Assembly: GCA_964424205.1 (NCBI GenBank)
Contig: CAYRIF010000101.1
Coordinates: 1-11,725 of the forward strand
Direction: 5' to 3'
DNA length: 11,725 nt
From: CAYRIF01 sp964424205
GTDB taxonomy: Bacteria; Bacteroidota; Bacteroidia; Cytophagales; Cyclobacteriaceae
Shown: positions 1 through 7,331 of the stretch, piece by piece
Layout of the letters: every line of letters starts with the position of its first letter
Numbering within the stretch: the first letter of the stretch is position 1
Position numbers and translations under genes: made by a program
Notes under the pieces: generated by a model
What the model saw: the letters and a program-made list of their open reading frames with translations, nothing else
What the model was told of the DNA's origin: nothing
Databases searched by the model: none

Positions 1-55
1 CATTCGCAGCACCCATGGCGATTCCTTTTAAAAATAATGTGAGGTAGTTGTTCAT
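1..55 (-). CDS. DUF368 family membrane protein, N-terminal fragment (runs off the left edge)
   Basis: Only the first 18 codons are present, read leftwards from an ATG at 55-53. The peptide is MNNYLTLFLKGIAMGAAN. The stretch LKGIAMGAAN is the usual opening of DUF368 proteins, in which a GxAxGxADxIPGVSGGT-like segment leads into the first membrane helix. The family is polytopic and some members have been reported to recycle undecaprenyl phosphate across the inner membrane (PopT). That would suit a neighbourhood making surface polysaccharide. The start lies 56 nt downstream of the ComA-family stop codon, on the same strand, so co-transcription is plausible. No clear Shine-Dalgarno sequence precedes the ATG. 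The assignment rests on a short peptide and general knowledge of the family, so it is good but not certain. Confidence 0.7.
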   Translation of the reverse strand, partial: MNNYLTLFLKGIAMGAAN

Positions 56-73
56 GTCAGTGCTAATTAAATT

Positions 74-99
74 ATAGGAGAATGCACCCAGCCTCCTAT
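74..99 (-). other. Small hairpin between comA and the DUF368 gene
   Basis: ATAGGAG (74-80) and CTCCTAT (93-99) form a perfect 7-bp stem with a 12-nt loop. On the minus strand it is followed by AATTTAATTAG, which is AT-rich but lacks a run of T. It could be a weak attenuator or an RNA-processing site between the two genes. It is a poor fit to an intrinsic terminator. The minus-strand text ATAGGAGG resembles a Shine-Dalgarno sequence but lies nearly 40 nt before the DUF368 ATG, too far to act as one. Confidence 0.2.
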
Positions 100-111
100 T
101 GGTTTACAGAA

Positions 112-888
112 CTACTCCCCATCCTTAAATTGTTGCAAAAAGAAATCAAAAGTATCTCCTCGTAATCCTAGTCGGATAGTTTCTAATGGAATTAGTTCAT
201 TAGGAGCAATATTTCCTAAATTAACATTAGCACCAAGCAGCTTAATAAACCAAACTTGCTGCGCTTTTTTAGGTGCTTCCCAAATGATTTTTTCAAATGG
301 AATTTTGGTCAAAATTTCTTCTACCAGCCCTTGTCTTACTTCTCCGCTATCTCTAAATAAACCTACATTTCCCCCCTCTCTTGCTTCACCAATTACCTTC
401 CAAGCCCCAGCATCCAACTCTTTTTGCATCAGTGATATCCACTGATACGGCGGGATGATTTTAGCAACATCCTTTGAACCAACCTCAGATAGTACAGTCA
501 CCTGTTCCGCCAGTGTAGCAATGTATTCACACTTCTTTCCATGGTCTAATTCTATAGAACCATCTGATACCTCAGCAAATCTCAGGTTATATTTATCAAG
601 TACTTTTCTAAAATCGTCAAATTGATTTCTAATAATAAAGGCTTCAAACAAAGTACCCCCAAAATAAACAGGAATACCAGCTGCTTCATATATTTTTAAT
701 TTGTCTTTAAGGTTTGGCGTGACATAAGATGTCCCCCATCCCAATTTTACTATATCAACATGGTCTGCATTTACAGACAAAAAATCTTCTACCTCACGAG
801 GACTTAAGCCCTTATCCATGACCATTGTATAACCAAATTGTCTTGGTTTTTTTGTTCTTTCAGGGATACTTTTTAATGTGTAATTCAT
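112..888 (-). CDS. comA: Phosphosulfolactate synthase (ComA family)
   Basis: The 258-aa product matches the ComA/phosphosulfolactate synthase family, cytoplasmic TIM-barrel enzymes that add sulfite to phosphoenolpyruvate to give (R)-2-phospho-3-sulfolactate. Visible family motifs are MVMDKG (22-27), KLGWGTS (48-54), FGGTLFE (76-82), EVSDGS (106-111) and EAREGGNVGLFR (168-179). The length is normal for the family. In methanogens this reaction opens coenzyme M synthesis, and Bacillus spores use a relative to make sulfolactate. The role in Bacteroidota is less settled, and no ComB, ComC or cysteate-forming gene lies in the window. The ATG (888-886) overlaps the TGA of the upstream TPR gene as ATGA, so translation is probably coupled. 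The family call is firm, but the in vivo product is inferred. Confidence 0.9.
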   Translation of the reverse strand: MNYTLKSIPERTKKPRQFGYTMVMDKGLSPREVEDFLSVNADHVDIVKLGWGTSYVTPNLKDKLKIYEAAGIPVYFGGTLFEAFIIRNQFDDFRKVLDKYNLRFAEVSDGSIELDHGKKCEYIATLAEQVTVLSEVGSKDVAKIIPPYQWISLMQKELDAGAWKVIGEAREGGNVGLFRDSGEVRQGLVEEILTKIPFEKIIWEAPKKAQQVWFIKLLGANVNLGNIAPNELIPLETIRLGLRGDTFDFFLQQFKDGE

Positions 889-2285
889 TTACTTCTGTAT
901 TGTTCTATAATTTTAAATAGTGCTTTTTGCGTTTCTAATCTCGGAAAAAACGCAAATAGCACGGTATGTTCTTCAAAGTTCAAAACTAATGCATTTTCTA
1001 AATAAACAAAGCCTTCTTTGTATTTCCCAGCACTAATTAAATAGGCGGTTGCCCTATAATATAAAGCAGACTCTTCGGGTAATTCTTCTATTCCGTTTAA
1101 TATAATGTCTATTGCTCTTTCGTGGTCTCCTTGCTCAAAGAAAATAAATGACCAGTCAAGCCAAATATCTTTATTGCTTGCGTCTAAAAGGCAGGCTTCT
1201 TGATAGGCCTCAATACTTGAAATTATATTTCCTGCATGGTATTCTACTTCTCCCAAATTTTGCCAAAACAGTGGGTTATTATCATCCGTTTTTAGTGCTT
1301 TATTAAAGAAGTGTGCTGCCTGAATCCATTGCTCTTGCCTGCTCAAGCAATTACCAATGCCAAACCACGCTTCTCCATTTTTATCATCAATTTTCAGTGC
1401 TTTTCTAAAATATTTAACTGCAGTGTCAAAGGCATCAATGCCCTCGTAACATTCTCCCATTCTGCAATAGACTTCATCACTTGCGCCTTCCAGTGCTGTT
1501 GTTTTTACAAAAGCATCCAGGGCCAGGGTATATTTTTCAATGCTCATCAACGCATTCCCTAAGTTAAAATACGCTGAAGAAAACCCATCATCTATGATCG
1601 TAGCATACTCGTAGGCATTTACTGCTTTTTCGTATTGTGTGAGTTTGTTATAGACAATTCCCAAATTGTACCAAGCATAACTGGAGTATGGGTCATTATC
1701 AATAAAAGCCTTATAGTAAGAGATGCTTGCTTCTAACTCGCCAGACACATCTAAGCAAAAAGCAAGTTCGTAGATGGCACTGGTATTGTTGATGTTTATT
1801 TCGATGGCATTTTTATAAGCGCCCACTGCTTTTTTATATTCGCCAGCCAATTGGTATGCCATGCCAATGTTATAATAGACCTCATCTTTTTCTTCTACAG
1901 AGGAAAGCAAGTCGTAATAGATGGTAATACCCTCAAGGTATTTGCCTGTTTGGCAAAGGATGTCCGCCCTTGTATTATTGACTTCTACGTCATTGGGATT
2001 CATGTGTCCCGCTCGTTCGAGTATTTCTAATGCTTCTTCATACTTACCCGAGCTTGAAAGTGCATGCGCCTTTAAAACAGTTATTTCGACTGAAAAAGGA
2101 TATTGCGCTGCTGCGATGTCACAAGCCTTGAGTGCCTTGTTGTTTTTATTTTCATCCAAATAAAACTTTATTATTTTTTCATATGTTCTAGCGTCAAAAA
2201 ATCCGTTTTGATTGGTTCTTAAAAAATTTTCAAACCGTTTAATAATCTCCTTCTGCTCCTTGTTTCGTCTAAAATTCTTATCCAT
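885..2285 (-). CDS. Tetratricopeptide-repeat protein, about 12 repeats
   Basis: The 466-aa protein is almost wholly TPR solenoid. Twelve units of about 34 residues run from roughly residue 33 to 440, many with the W/Y-x2-LG-x3-Y ... A-x3-Y/F-x2-A pattern, for example AWYNLGIVYNKLTQYEKAV. A charged N-terminal segment and a short C-terminal tail (about 441-466) flank it. There is no signal peptide or membrane helix, so it should be a cytoplasmic scaffold or partner-binding protein. No enzymatic domain is seen. Its stop overlaps the comA start by 4 nt, and its ATG (2285-2283) lies 47 nt after the SDR gene, so it belongs to the same transcript. The tight coupling suggests a functional link with the ComA-family enzyme, but the binding partner is unknown. 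Confidence 0.94.
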   Translation of the reverse strand: MDKNFRRNKEQKEIIKRFENFLRTNQNGFFDARTYEKIIKFYLDENKNNKALKACDIAAAQYPFSVEITVLKAHALSSSGKYEEALEILERAGHMNPNDVEVNNTRADILCQTGKYLEGITIYYDLLSSVEEKDEVYYNIGMAYQLAGEYKKAVGAYKNAIEININNTSAIYELAFCLDVSGELEASISYYKAFIDNDPYSSYAWYNLGIVYNKLTQYEKAVNAYEYATIIDDGFSSAYFNLGNALMSIEKYTLALDAFVKTTALEGASDEVYCRMGECYEGIDAFDTAVKYFRKALKIDDKNGEAWFGIGNCLSRQEQWIQAAHFFNKALKTDDNNPLFWQNLGEVEYHAGNIISSIEAYQEACLLDASNKDIWLDWSFIFFEQGDHERAIDIILNGIEELPEESALYYRATAYLISAGKYKEGFVYLENALVLNFEEHTVLFAFFPRLETQKALFKIIEQYRSK

Positions 2286-2332
2286 TTATATTTGTTTGCT
2301 TATTACACAAGATAGAAATTTCTTGTCAGTTT

Positions 2333-3322
2333 CTATAATTTTGAAGCTGTTTTTTTTATTAACAACGCACATGCCCAACCTAGTGTTTCCTCAAGTGTAT
2401 GAAATTTAAAATTAAGCCCAGATTTAATTTTATCATTGTTGTAATGAAACATCATACTTGCTGATTTTTTACTTTCTGAAGTGACACTAGGTTCTGAACC
2501 AGTAATTTTTGCTCGTAAATATTCCAATATAACTGCAATTGATAACAAGAACCCACCTGCTTTTATTGTGGGCGCTTGCTTATTAAATTGCTTGGCGACT
2601 TTCTCAAAAAAATCTTTATAAAAGACACTGCCACCACTGAGTATGAACCGCTCGTCAGAGATGCTTTTATCGAGTATTACTGTTACAGCTTTAGCAACAT
2701 CTCTCACATCTACATAATTTAATTTTCCCTTGGTATAAAATTTTCGCTCTTCCCATACATATTTGAAAATGCGGGTGCTACTCTTGTTCCAATCGCCTGG
2801 CCCTAATACTACCGAAGGGTTTACAATTGCTATATCAAGTCCTTCCTCTCCTGCGCGCCACACTTCTAGCTCTGCGAGGTATTTGGACTTGGCATAATTA
2901 GAATTGACCGAAGATTCTTCCCACTTATCAGTTTCATTAATTTCAATATTTTTGGCTGTTCTTCCAATAGCAGCAATAGAACTGATGTGAATAAATCGCT
3001 TTATGCCCTTTTGCAAGCAAAGGTTTACCATGTTCTCTGTTCCTTCCACGTTGGTTTTAAACATGTCAGGGATGTCTTTTTTACGAAAAGAAATGATTGC
3101 TGCGGAATGAACCACAGCGTCTATACCTTCTAATGCTTTTTTGCAAGCATAAATATCAAGGATATTTCCCTCTACCCATTCAACTTTATCTTTTATACCC
3201 GCTACCAAAGAAAGGTCACTTTTCTCTCTTTTCATTGCTTTGACTTTGTGACCATCAGCAATTAGTTGCTGGGCAACAAAGCTGCCAATCAAACCGGTTG
3301 CTCCTGTAACTAAGACTTTCAA
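2333..3322 (-). CDS. Extended-SDR NAD(P)-dependent epimerase/dehydratase/reductase family protein (TTG start)
   Basis: The 329-aa protein is an extended short-chain dehydrogenase/reductase. It has the N-terminal Rossmann motif TGATGLIG (6-13), D57 after the NIL strand, HISS (112-115) with the catalytic serine, and YAKSK (143-147) with the catalytic Tyr143 and Lys147. The NPSVVLGPGDW segment (168-178) is typical of the dihydroflavonol-reductase/3-beta-HSD-like branch rather than of nucleotide-sugar epimerases. Bacterial ceramide reductases (CerR) have been assigned to this broad family, so a lipid 3-keto substrate is as possible as a sugar. The start is TTG (3322-3320): an in-frame TAA lies three codons upstream, and the next Met is residue 30, past the nucleotide-binding motif. 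The TTG overlaps the phosphatase TGA as TTGA. The fold is certain, the substrate unknown. Confidence 0.92.
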   Translation of the reverse strand: MKVLVTGATGLIGSFVAQQLIADGHKVKAMKREKSDLSLVAGIKDKVEWVEGNILDIYACKKALEGIDAVVHSAAIISFRKKDIPDMFKTNVEGTENMVNLCLQKGIKRFIHISSIAAIGRTAKNIEINETDKWEESSVNSNYAKSKYLAELEVWRAGEEGLDIAIVNPSVVLGPGDWNKSSTRIFKYVWEERKFYTKGKLNYVDVRDVAKAVTVILDKSISDERFILSGGSVFYKDFFEKVAKQFNKQAPTIKAGGFLLSIAVILEYLRAKITGSEPSVTSESKKSASMMFHYNNDKIKSGLNFKFHTLEETLGWACALLIKKTASKL

Positions 3323-4050
3323 AGTGAATTATTTAGAATGGGCTGATTGGTGAGTTTTTTGAAATACTTGGTCTGTGTCGATCTCTTTATTACACCAACA
3401 TGCCTCATATTATGACAGTCACTTCCCAGGAAGCTAACTAAATTTCTATCAATTAACTGTTCTGCACATTTTTTTACCTCTTTAGAATAATGACCCGTCA
3501 ATGAATTAATGTTAACCTGTAATAAAACGCCTCTATCCACAAGTTCTTCCGCAAGCTGCATGTTTTTATGCATATAAAGATACCTTTCGGGGTGTGCCAT
3601 TACTGGCGTTATCCCTAAAGCAAATATTTTGAAAACAGCATCTATGAGATAAGCAGGTTGATTGATAAAAGAAGTTTCAAATAACAAGTAATTATCTCCA
3701 AAGGTCAATAGCTTCCCTCTGGTCTCTACCAAATTCAGCAGGTGGTCATCCAAAAAATATTCTGCAGCGGCTTCAATTTTAATATCCAAGCCATTCTCAG
3801 TAATTTCTCCTCGCAGTTCATGCAGTTTTTTCAGGATTATTTCGGGTGTATTAGGATAATAGTCCCAATAAACATGAGGTGTTGTAATGACTTTTTTATA
3901 CCCTAAGGCTATAAATTCCCGTAAAATGTCAAGTGCCTCGTTAAAGGTTTGAACGCCATCATCTATCCCTGGCAGAAAATGTGAGTGAACATCTACTAAT
4001 AAAGGCGAGACAGAAGGGTTTTCTTCCTTTTTTTTAAATAGTCCAAACAC
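3319..4050 (-). CDS. PHP-type protein-tyrosine phosphatase, CpsB/CapC/YwqE family (GTG start)
   Basis: The 243-aa protein is a metal-dependent PHP-domain phosphatase of the kind that dephosphorylates the tyrosine tail of capsule BY-kinases. Metal-ligand motifs appear in the family order: DVHSHFLPGIDDG (20-32, with H22 and H24), TTPH (56-59), AEYFLD (96-101), AHPERY (152-157) and GSDCHN (209-214, with D211 and H213). There is no signal peptide, so it acts in the cytoplasm. It follows the Wzc-like kinase, its probable substrate, with a 1-nt overlap: the kinase TAG and this GTG share a G (TAGTG). GTG is the only usable start, because an in-frame TAA lies five codons upstream and the next Met is residue 151. 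AAAGGG, 3 nt before the GTG, is a possible but closely spaced ribosome-binding site. The 3' end overlaps the SDR start by 4 nt. Confidence 0.94.
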   Translation of the reverse strand: MFGLFKKKEENPSVSPLLVDVHSHFLPGIDDGVQTFNEALDILREFIALGYKKVITTPHVYWDYYPNTPEIILKKLHELRGEITENGLDIKIEAAAEYFLDDHLLNLVETRGKLLTFGDNYLLFETSFINQPAYLIDAVFKIFALGITPVMAHPERYLYMHKNMQLAEELVDRGVLLQVNINSLTGHYSKEVKKCAEQLIDRNLVSFLGSDCHNMRHVGVIKRSTQTKYFKKLTNQPILNNSL

Positions 4051-6551
4051 TAGCCCTTTATTTTAGTAAAGATTTTTTTAATACTAGAGGCACTTGCTGA
4101 GCCATTAGAATCCCCACCCCCATAATAGTCGTAATTGGCATTATACTTACTGTTATAGCCGTAGCCATAGCCATAGCCATACCCCTGGTGTCGGGAGGTT
4201 TGTATGGCATTTAATATTAAGGATAAGTCAGTGAATTTATCCGCTTTTACCAAACGATTGATGTTTTTCAAAAATGTCTTTCTCGAGTACTCTGCACGTA
4301 GCACAAAAATCGGCAAATCAACTTTTTTCATAACCAAAATACCATCGGTTACTAAACCTACCGGTGGGGTGTCTAAAATTATAACATCATACTTTTCTTT
4401 TAGCACCTCAAGAAACTGATCGAACTCCTCACTCATAATTAACTCTGCAGGGTTTGGAGGCTTGGGTCCGGCAGCAATAAAGTCCATGTTCTCCATGGGT
4501 GTAGATTTGATACATTCCTCAATAGTACTCTTGTTGATAAGAATGGTGCTTAACCCAAAATTTTGGGTGTCATCATCAAATGCATGATGAACATTTGGCT
4601 TTCTCATGTCAATGTCAACAATGATTACTTTTTTGTTCGACATTGAAATAATACCCCCTAGGTTAATAGAAATAAAGGTTTTTCCTTCACCACTAATGGT
4701 GGAGGTAACGCTTATTACTTTATTGTTTTTATTAGGACGTAAAAATTCCATGTTCGTTCGGATAGACCTGAACGCTTCGGTAATTCCTGCTTTTGGGTTT
4801 TTGTTGATTACTAAAGTTGATTGCGGAAAATCTGACTCCTTGCTGTATGGAATGGAGCCTAAAATAGGAGCCGCCGATAGTTTTTCCAATTCGCTCTGAC
4901 TCGTTATTTTATTATGCAGTAAATAACCGATACCAATAAAAAGCAGCGATAGTATGATACTGGCAACAGCGCCGATGCCATAAACCATTAATTTTTCGGG
5001 ATAGATAGAGATTTGAGGCAAACTTGCAGGCGAAAGTATTACAAAATCTGGACGCGTACCCGCTTCTGCAATTTCGAACTCTGTTTTTCTCTTTTGAAGA
5101 TCCAAATAGAACTGCTCTTGTAAGTCAAACTCTCTTTGTTTTTTATTATACTCCGTGCCTTTTGAAGGCAGTTTTTTAAATCCTTTGGTGAGGGTTTCTT
5201 TTCTACTTTCAAAGTAGGAAATATCAGCCCTATACTTTTTTTGATAGCCCTGAATCAGGTTGGTTAGATTCTTTTTTAGTAAGTCAATCTCTCCTTTTTT
5301 CTTTTTGTAGGCCTGCGTATTTTCTTTATAAGAAGAAAGTAAAAGCTGGTTGCTAATATATATTTCATTGAGCGCAACGACAGCATCCCTTATTTCTTGC
5401 GGCATTTCAAATAGGGGAAAATTATTTGTTTCAATGACTGTATCCACCTTCAGGATTTTATAGAGGTTGTTTATTTTAGTCAGACGCTGCTGTGTAACAA
5501 ATCGTTGAGAATCTATGGTGTTAATAAACTCAATCATGCGACTTACATCTTTGTCCACACTTACTGTTTTATTTTCAATCGTAAAGCTCTCAAAAAAATT
5601 CTCAAAACTTTCTAGGCGGTCTTTTGTTTGTTCTAACTGCTTATTCAGAAAGTCTATTTTTTGTTTATTTTCAATGTTCTTTTTCTCTTGGGTATAATTA
5701 AGGTATATAGTGTCTATAGCATTGACGAGATCTCGCGCCTTGTGCTTGTTATTATCAGTGAATGAAATACTAATTGTCTTGGCCCCTAAGTTTTGTGGTG
5801 TTACCTCAATATTTTCTTCCAAATACCTAGTGGTGGCCCTTCGACTATTAATGGTGAAGTAATATCCCCCATTGTTTTCTGCACCAGTATAACTGTCGGT
5901 TAGGCTAATAATAAAAGTAAAATATGGGCTTTCTATTTTTTCTCCAAAACTATATTCTTTCGAAAACTCCTCATTGCCATATTTATACTTCAGAAGAAAT
6001 TTTTTGTTGTTAAGAATGTCCAAATCAATCTTTCGATCATAAAACCCTTGATTTTTGATGACATACTTTACATTGAAAGGAGACCACTTATACCTTTCGC
6101 TCACTAAAACACTCCCATAATAGTAGTAGTTTATATCCAAATCTATTTCGTCAATTAGTTTGTTTATAAATAGTCGTGATTTTATAAGTTCAATTTCTCC
6201 TGAAATGGTATTCGCGTTTTGCCCTTTGCCCATATCGCCACCCATGGCATTGTTGAATCCCAACATACTCGCCTCATTTTTCATTTCTAGCTTTAGGCTG
6301 GAGGAGGATTTATAAACTTGTGGTGTCCATCGAATAAAAAGATAAGCAAGCAGGTTTATTAAAATGACTATTAATATAATCCAAGGGATGCTTTTGAAGA
6401 ATACACTCCTCAGCTTTTCAAAATCAACATCACCAAAAGGATTTGAGTCGTCATCTGCTGGCTCAAAGTTGCTGTATAAATCGTTATCTTTATGTTGGTC
6501 TATCAAGGCTGTTGGTCTATGGTTTGTTATTGAAACTATTGAATGCAACAA
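4050..6551 (-). CDS. Wzc-like polysaccharide co-polymerase with C-terminal BY-type tyrosine kinase (TTG start)
   Basis: The 833-aa inner-membrane protein controls chain length and export of an exopolysaccharide. A first membrane helix (about 54-74) is followed by a Wzz-type periplasmic domain, a long coiled-coil region (about 285-460), a GNVR-like segment ending in PDFVILSPASLPQ, and a second helix (about 521-546). The cytoplasmic kinase shows the oligomerisation motif EAFRSIR (592-598), Walker A TSTISGEGKT (616-625), Walker A' VIIVDIDMRKP (642-652) and Walker B VIILDTPP (723-730). The tail (791-810) carries nine tyrosines, the expected autophosphorylation cluster. No ATG occurs before residue 90, beyond the first helix, so the start must be non-ATG. 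TTG at 6551 overlaps the Wza-like gene by 35 nt. TTG at 6506, 10 nt after that gene's stop, is an equally credible start giving 818 aa. Confidence 0.94.
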   Translation of the reverse strand: MLHSIVSITNHRPTALIDQHKDNDLYSNFEPADDDSNPFGDVDFEKLRSVFFKSIPWIILIVILINLLAYLFIRWTPQVYKSSSSLKLEMKNEASMLGFNNAMGGDMGKGQNANTISGEIELIKSRLFINKLIDEIDLDINYYYYGSVLVSERYKWSPFNVKYVIKNQGFYDRKIDLDILNNKKFLLKYKYGNEEFSKEYSFGEKIESPYFTFIISLTDSYTGAENNGGYYFTINSRRATTRYLEENIEVTPQNLGAKTISISFTDNNKHKARDLVNAIDTIYLNYTQEKKNIENKQKIDFLNKQLEQTKDRLESFENFFESFTIENKTVSVDKDVSRMIEFINTIDSQRFVTQQRLTKINNLYKILKVDTVIETNNFPLFEMPQEIRDAVVALNEIYISNQLLLSSYKENTQAYKKKKGEIDLLKKNLTNLIQGYQKKYRADISYFESRKETLTKGFKKLPSKGTEYNKKQREFDLQEQFYLDLQKRKTEFEIAEAGTRPDFVILSPASLPQISIYPEKLMVYGIGAVASIILSLLFIGIGYLLHNKITSQSELEKLSAAPILGSIPYSKESDFPQSTLVINKNPKAGITEAFRSIRTNMEFLRPNKNNKVISVTSTISGEGKTFISINLGGIISMSNKKVIIVDIDMRKPNVHHAFDDDTQNFGLSTILINKSTIEECIKSTPMENMDFIAAGPKPPNPAELIMSEEFDQFLEVLKEKYDVIILDTPPVGLVTDGILVMKKVDLPIFVLRAEYSRKTFLKNINRLVKADKFTDLSLILNAIQTSRHQGYGYGYGYGYNSKYNANYDYYGGGDSNGSASASSIKKIFTKIKG
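4155..4184 (-). repeat. Hexanucleotide tandem repeat encoding the (Gly-Tyr) kinase tail
   Basis: Five consecutive 6-bp units read on the plus strand as ATAGCC, GTAGCC, ATAGCC, ATAGCC, ATACCC. On the coding strand they encode alternating Gly and Tyr codons (residues 790-799 of the Wzc-like kinase). Each unit is exactly two codons, so slippage would add or remove one Gly-Tyr pair without shifting the frame. Copy number may therefore vary between strains and tune the number of phosphorylatable tyrosines. The repeat is seen directly; variability is inferred. Confidence 0.8.
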
Positions 6552-7314
6552 CTAATGCCAAAGTACTAGTAATTACACTAATAATTGGTGCAATGTCCCT
6601 AATCGATTCAGTGACAGGTCTCCTTACAGGCTCAATATATATAATGTCTCCTGGCTGTAGGTGCTGAATGGTTTTGGACATTCCGCTGATGGTAGAGAGG
6701 TCTATTACATAAACTTCAGGTTTATCAAGGGCTCCTCTTATCAATCTAATGTTGTGTGCCTTCGCATTATTATCAAGACCACCAGCGAGTGCTAAAACTT
6801 CGATGATACTTGTATGTTCGTTGCGCAAAGGAACGACCTGCCCTCCTGCTGCACCTAAGACAATTACACGCTTGTTGTTATATTTTGTGATTACAAATGG
6901 GTCTTGATAGGAAGTAGAGAAGAGTTTTTGGAGCAAAATATCAGTCTCTTGGAGTGTTAAGCCTTCGAGTTTCACCATTCCTACCATGGGAAGTTTCACC
7001 ATCCCCGATTCTTGAACAAGGTATTCAGGTTCGGGACGGCTATTCATAATGTTTGCTTGCGTACCATTGCCTTTTAGCAATTCAAAATCTGGATCGATAA
7101 TCCGCTCCCCCTTGTTGGTATAGACTTCAATTTTCAGGTAATCATTTTTTTGGATGACATACCCTTTTTCAGCAGCCATTGCCGCGGTTTTTATTTTTCC
7201 TGACTGCACGTTACCATTTGTTTGGAAAAGCAAGTTTTGCTTATATGACTGACAGGAACTTAGGAGCGTTACCCAAAGTATAAATTGAAGTGCTTTGTTA
7301 TTTGTTAATTTCAC
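6517..7314 (-). CDS. Wza-like outer-membrane polysaccharide export lipoprotein (GTG start)
   Basis: The 265-aa protein is a polysaccharide biosynthesis/export protein that should form the outer-membrane exit pore working with the Wzc-like protein. It begins with a lipoprotein signal whose lipobox is LLSSC, giving Cys21 as the acylated residue. A poly-export domain spans about 51-145 (YVIQKNDYLKIEVY ... DPFVITKY). One SLBB domain follows at about 148-205 (VIVLGAAGG ... EVLALAGGLDNNA). The C-terminal hydrophobic segment (about 240-260) could be the amphipathic outer-membrane helix. It is shorter than E. coli Wza, which has more repeats, but this is usual for Bacteroidota. The start is GTG (7314-7312), since an in-frame TAA lies two codons upstream. 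It follows rfbC by 34 nt, a gap holding a possible internal promoter. Confidence 0.92.
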   Translation of the reverse strand: MKLTNNKALQFILWVTLLSSCQSYKQNLLFQTNGNVQSGKIKTAAMAAEKGYVIQKNDYLKIEVYTNKGERIIDPDFELLKGNGTQANIMNSRPEPEYLVQESGMVKLPMVGMVKLEGLTLQETDILLQKLFSTSYQDPFVITKYNNKRVIVLGAAGGQVVPLRNEHTSIIEVLALAGGLDNNAKAHNIRLIRGALDKPEVYVIDLSTISGMSKTIQHLQPGDIIYIEPVRRPVTESIRDIAPIISVITSTLALVVAFNSFNNKP

Positions 7315-7331
7315 TACTTAATTATTTATGG

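Noticed and set aside
1311..1562. Plus-strand open frame of 83 codons inside the TPR gene
   Set aside because: It is wholly antisense to a well-supported TPR gene, its composition is Cys- and Phe-rich as expected of a reverse-frame shadow, and no domain is recognisable. The same applies to the plus-strand frames at 1921-2163, 2212-2409, 4204-4419, 4606-4899, 5515-5697, 6364-6555, 6443-6667, 7290-7484, 7925-8113 and 8532-8723.
2307..2326. Inverted repeat ACAAGA / TCTTGT between the SDR and TPR genes, considered as a terminator
   Set aside because: The stem is only 6 bp and AT-rich, with an 8-nt loop and no following T run on either strand. The spacing and strand of the genes favour read-through.
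885..4052. Gene overlaps considered as signs of frameshift or sequencing error
   Set aside because: The 4-nt ATGA and TTGA overlaps and the 1-nt TAGTG overlap are standard coupling arrangements, and all proteins reach normal family length with intact motifs.
4155..4184. Tandem repeat considered as a CRISPR-like or non-coding array
   Set aside because: The unit is only 6 bp with no spacers, and it translates in frame into the Gly-Tyr tail of the kinase.
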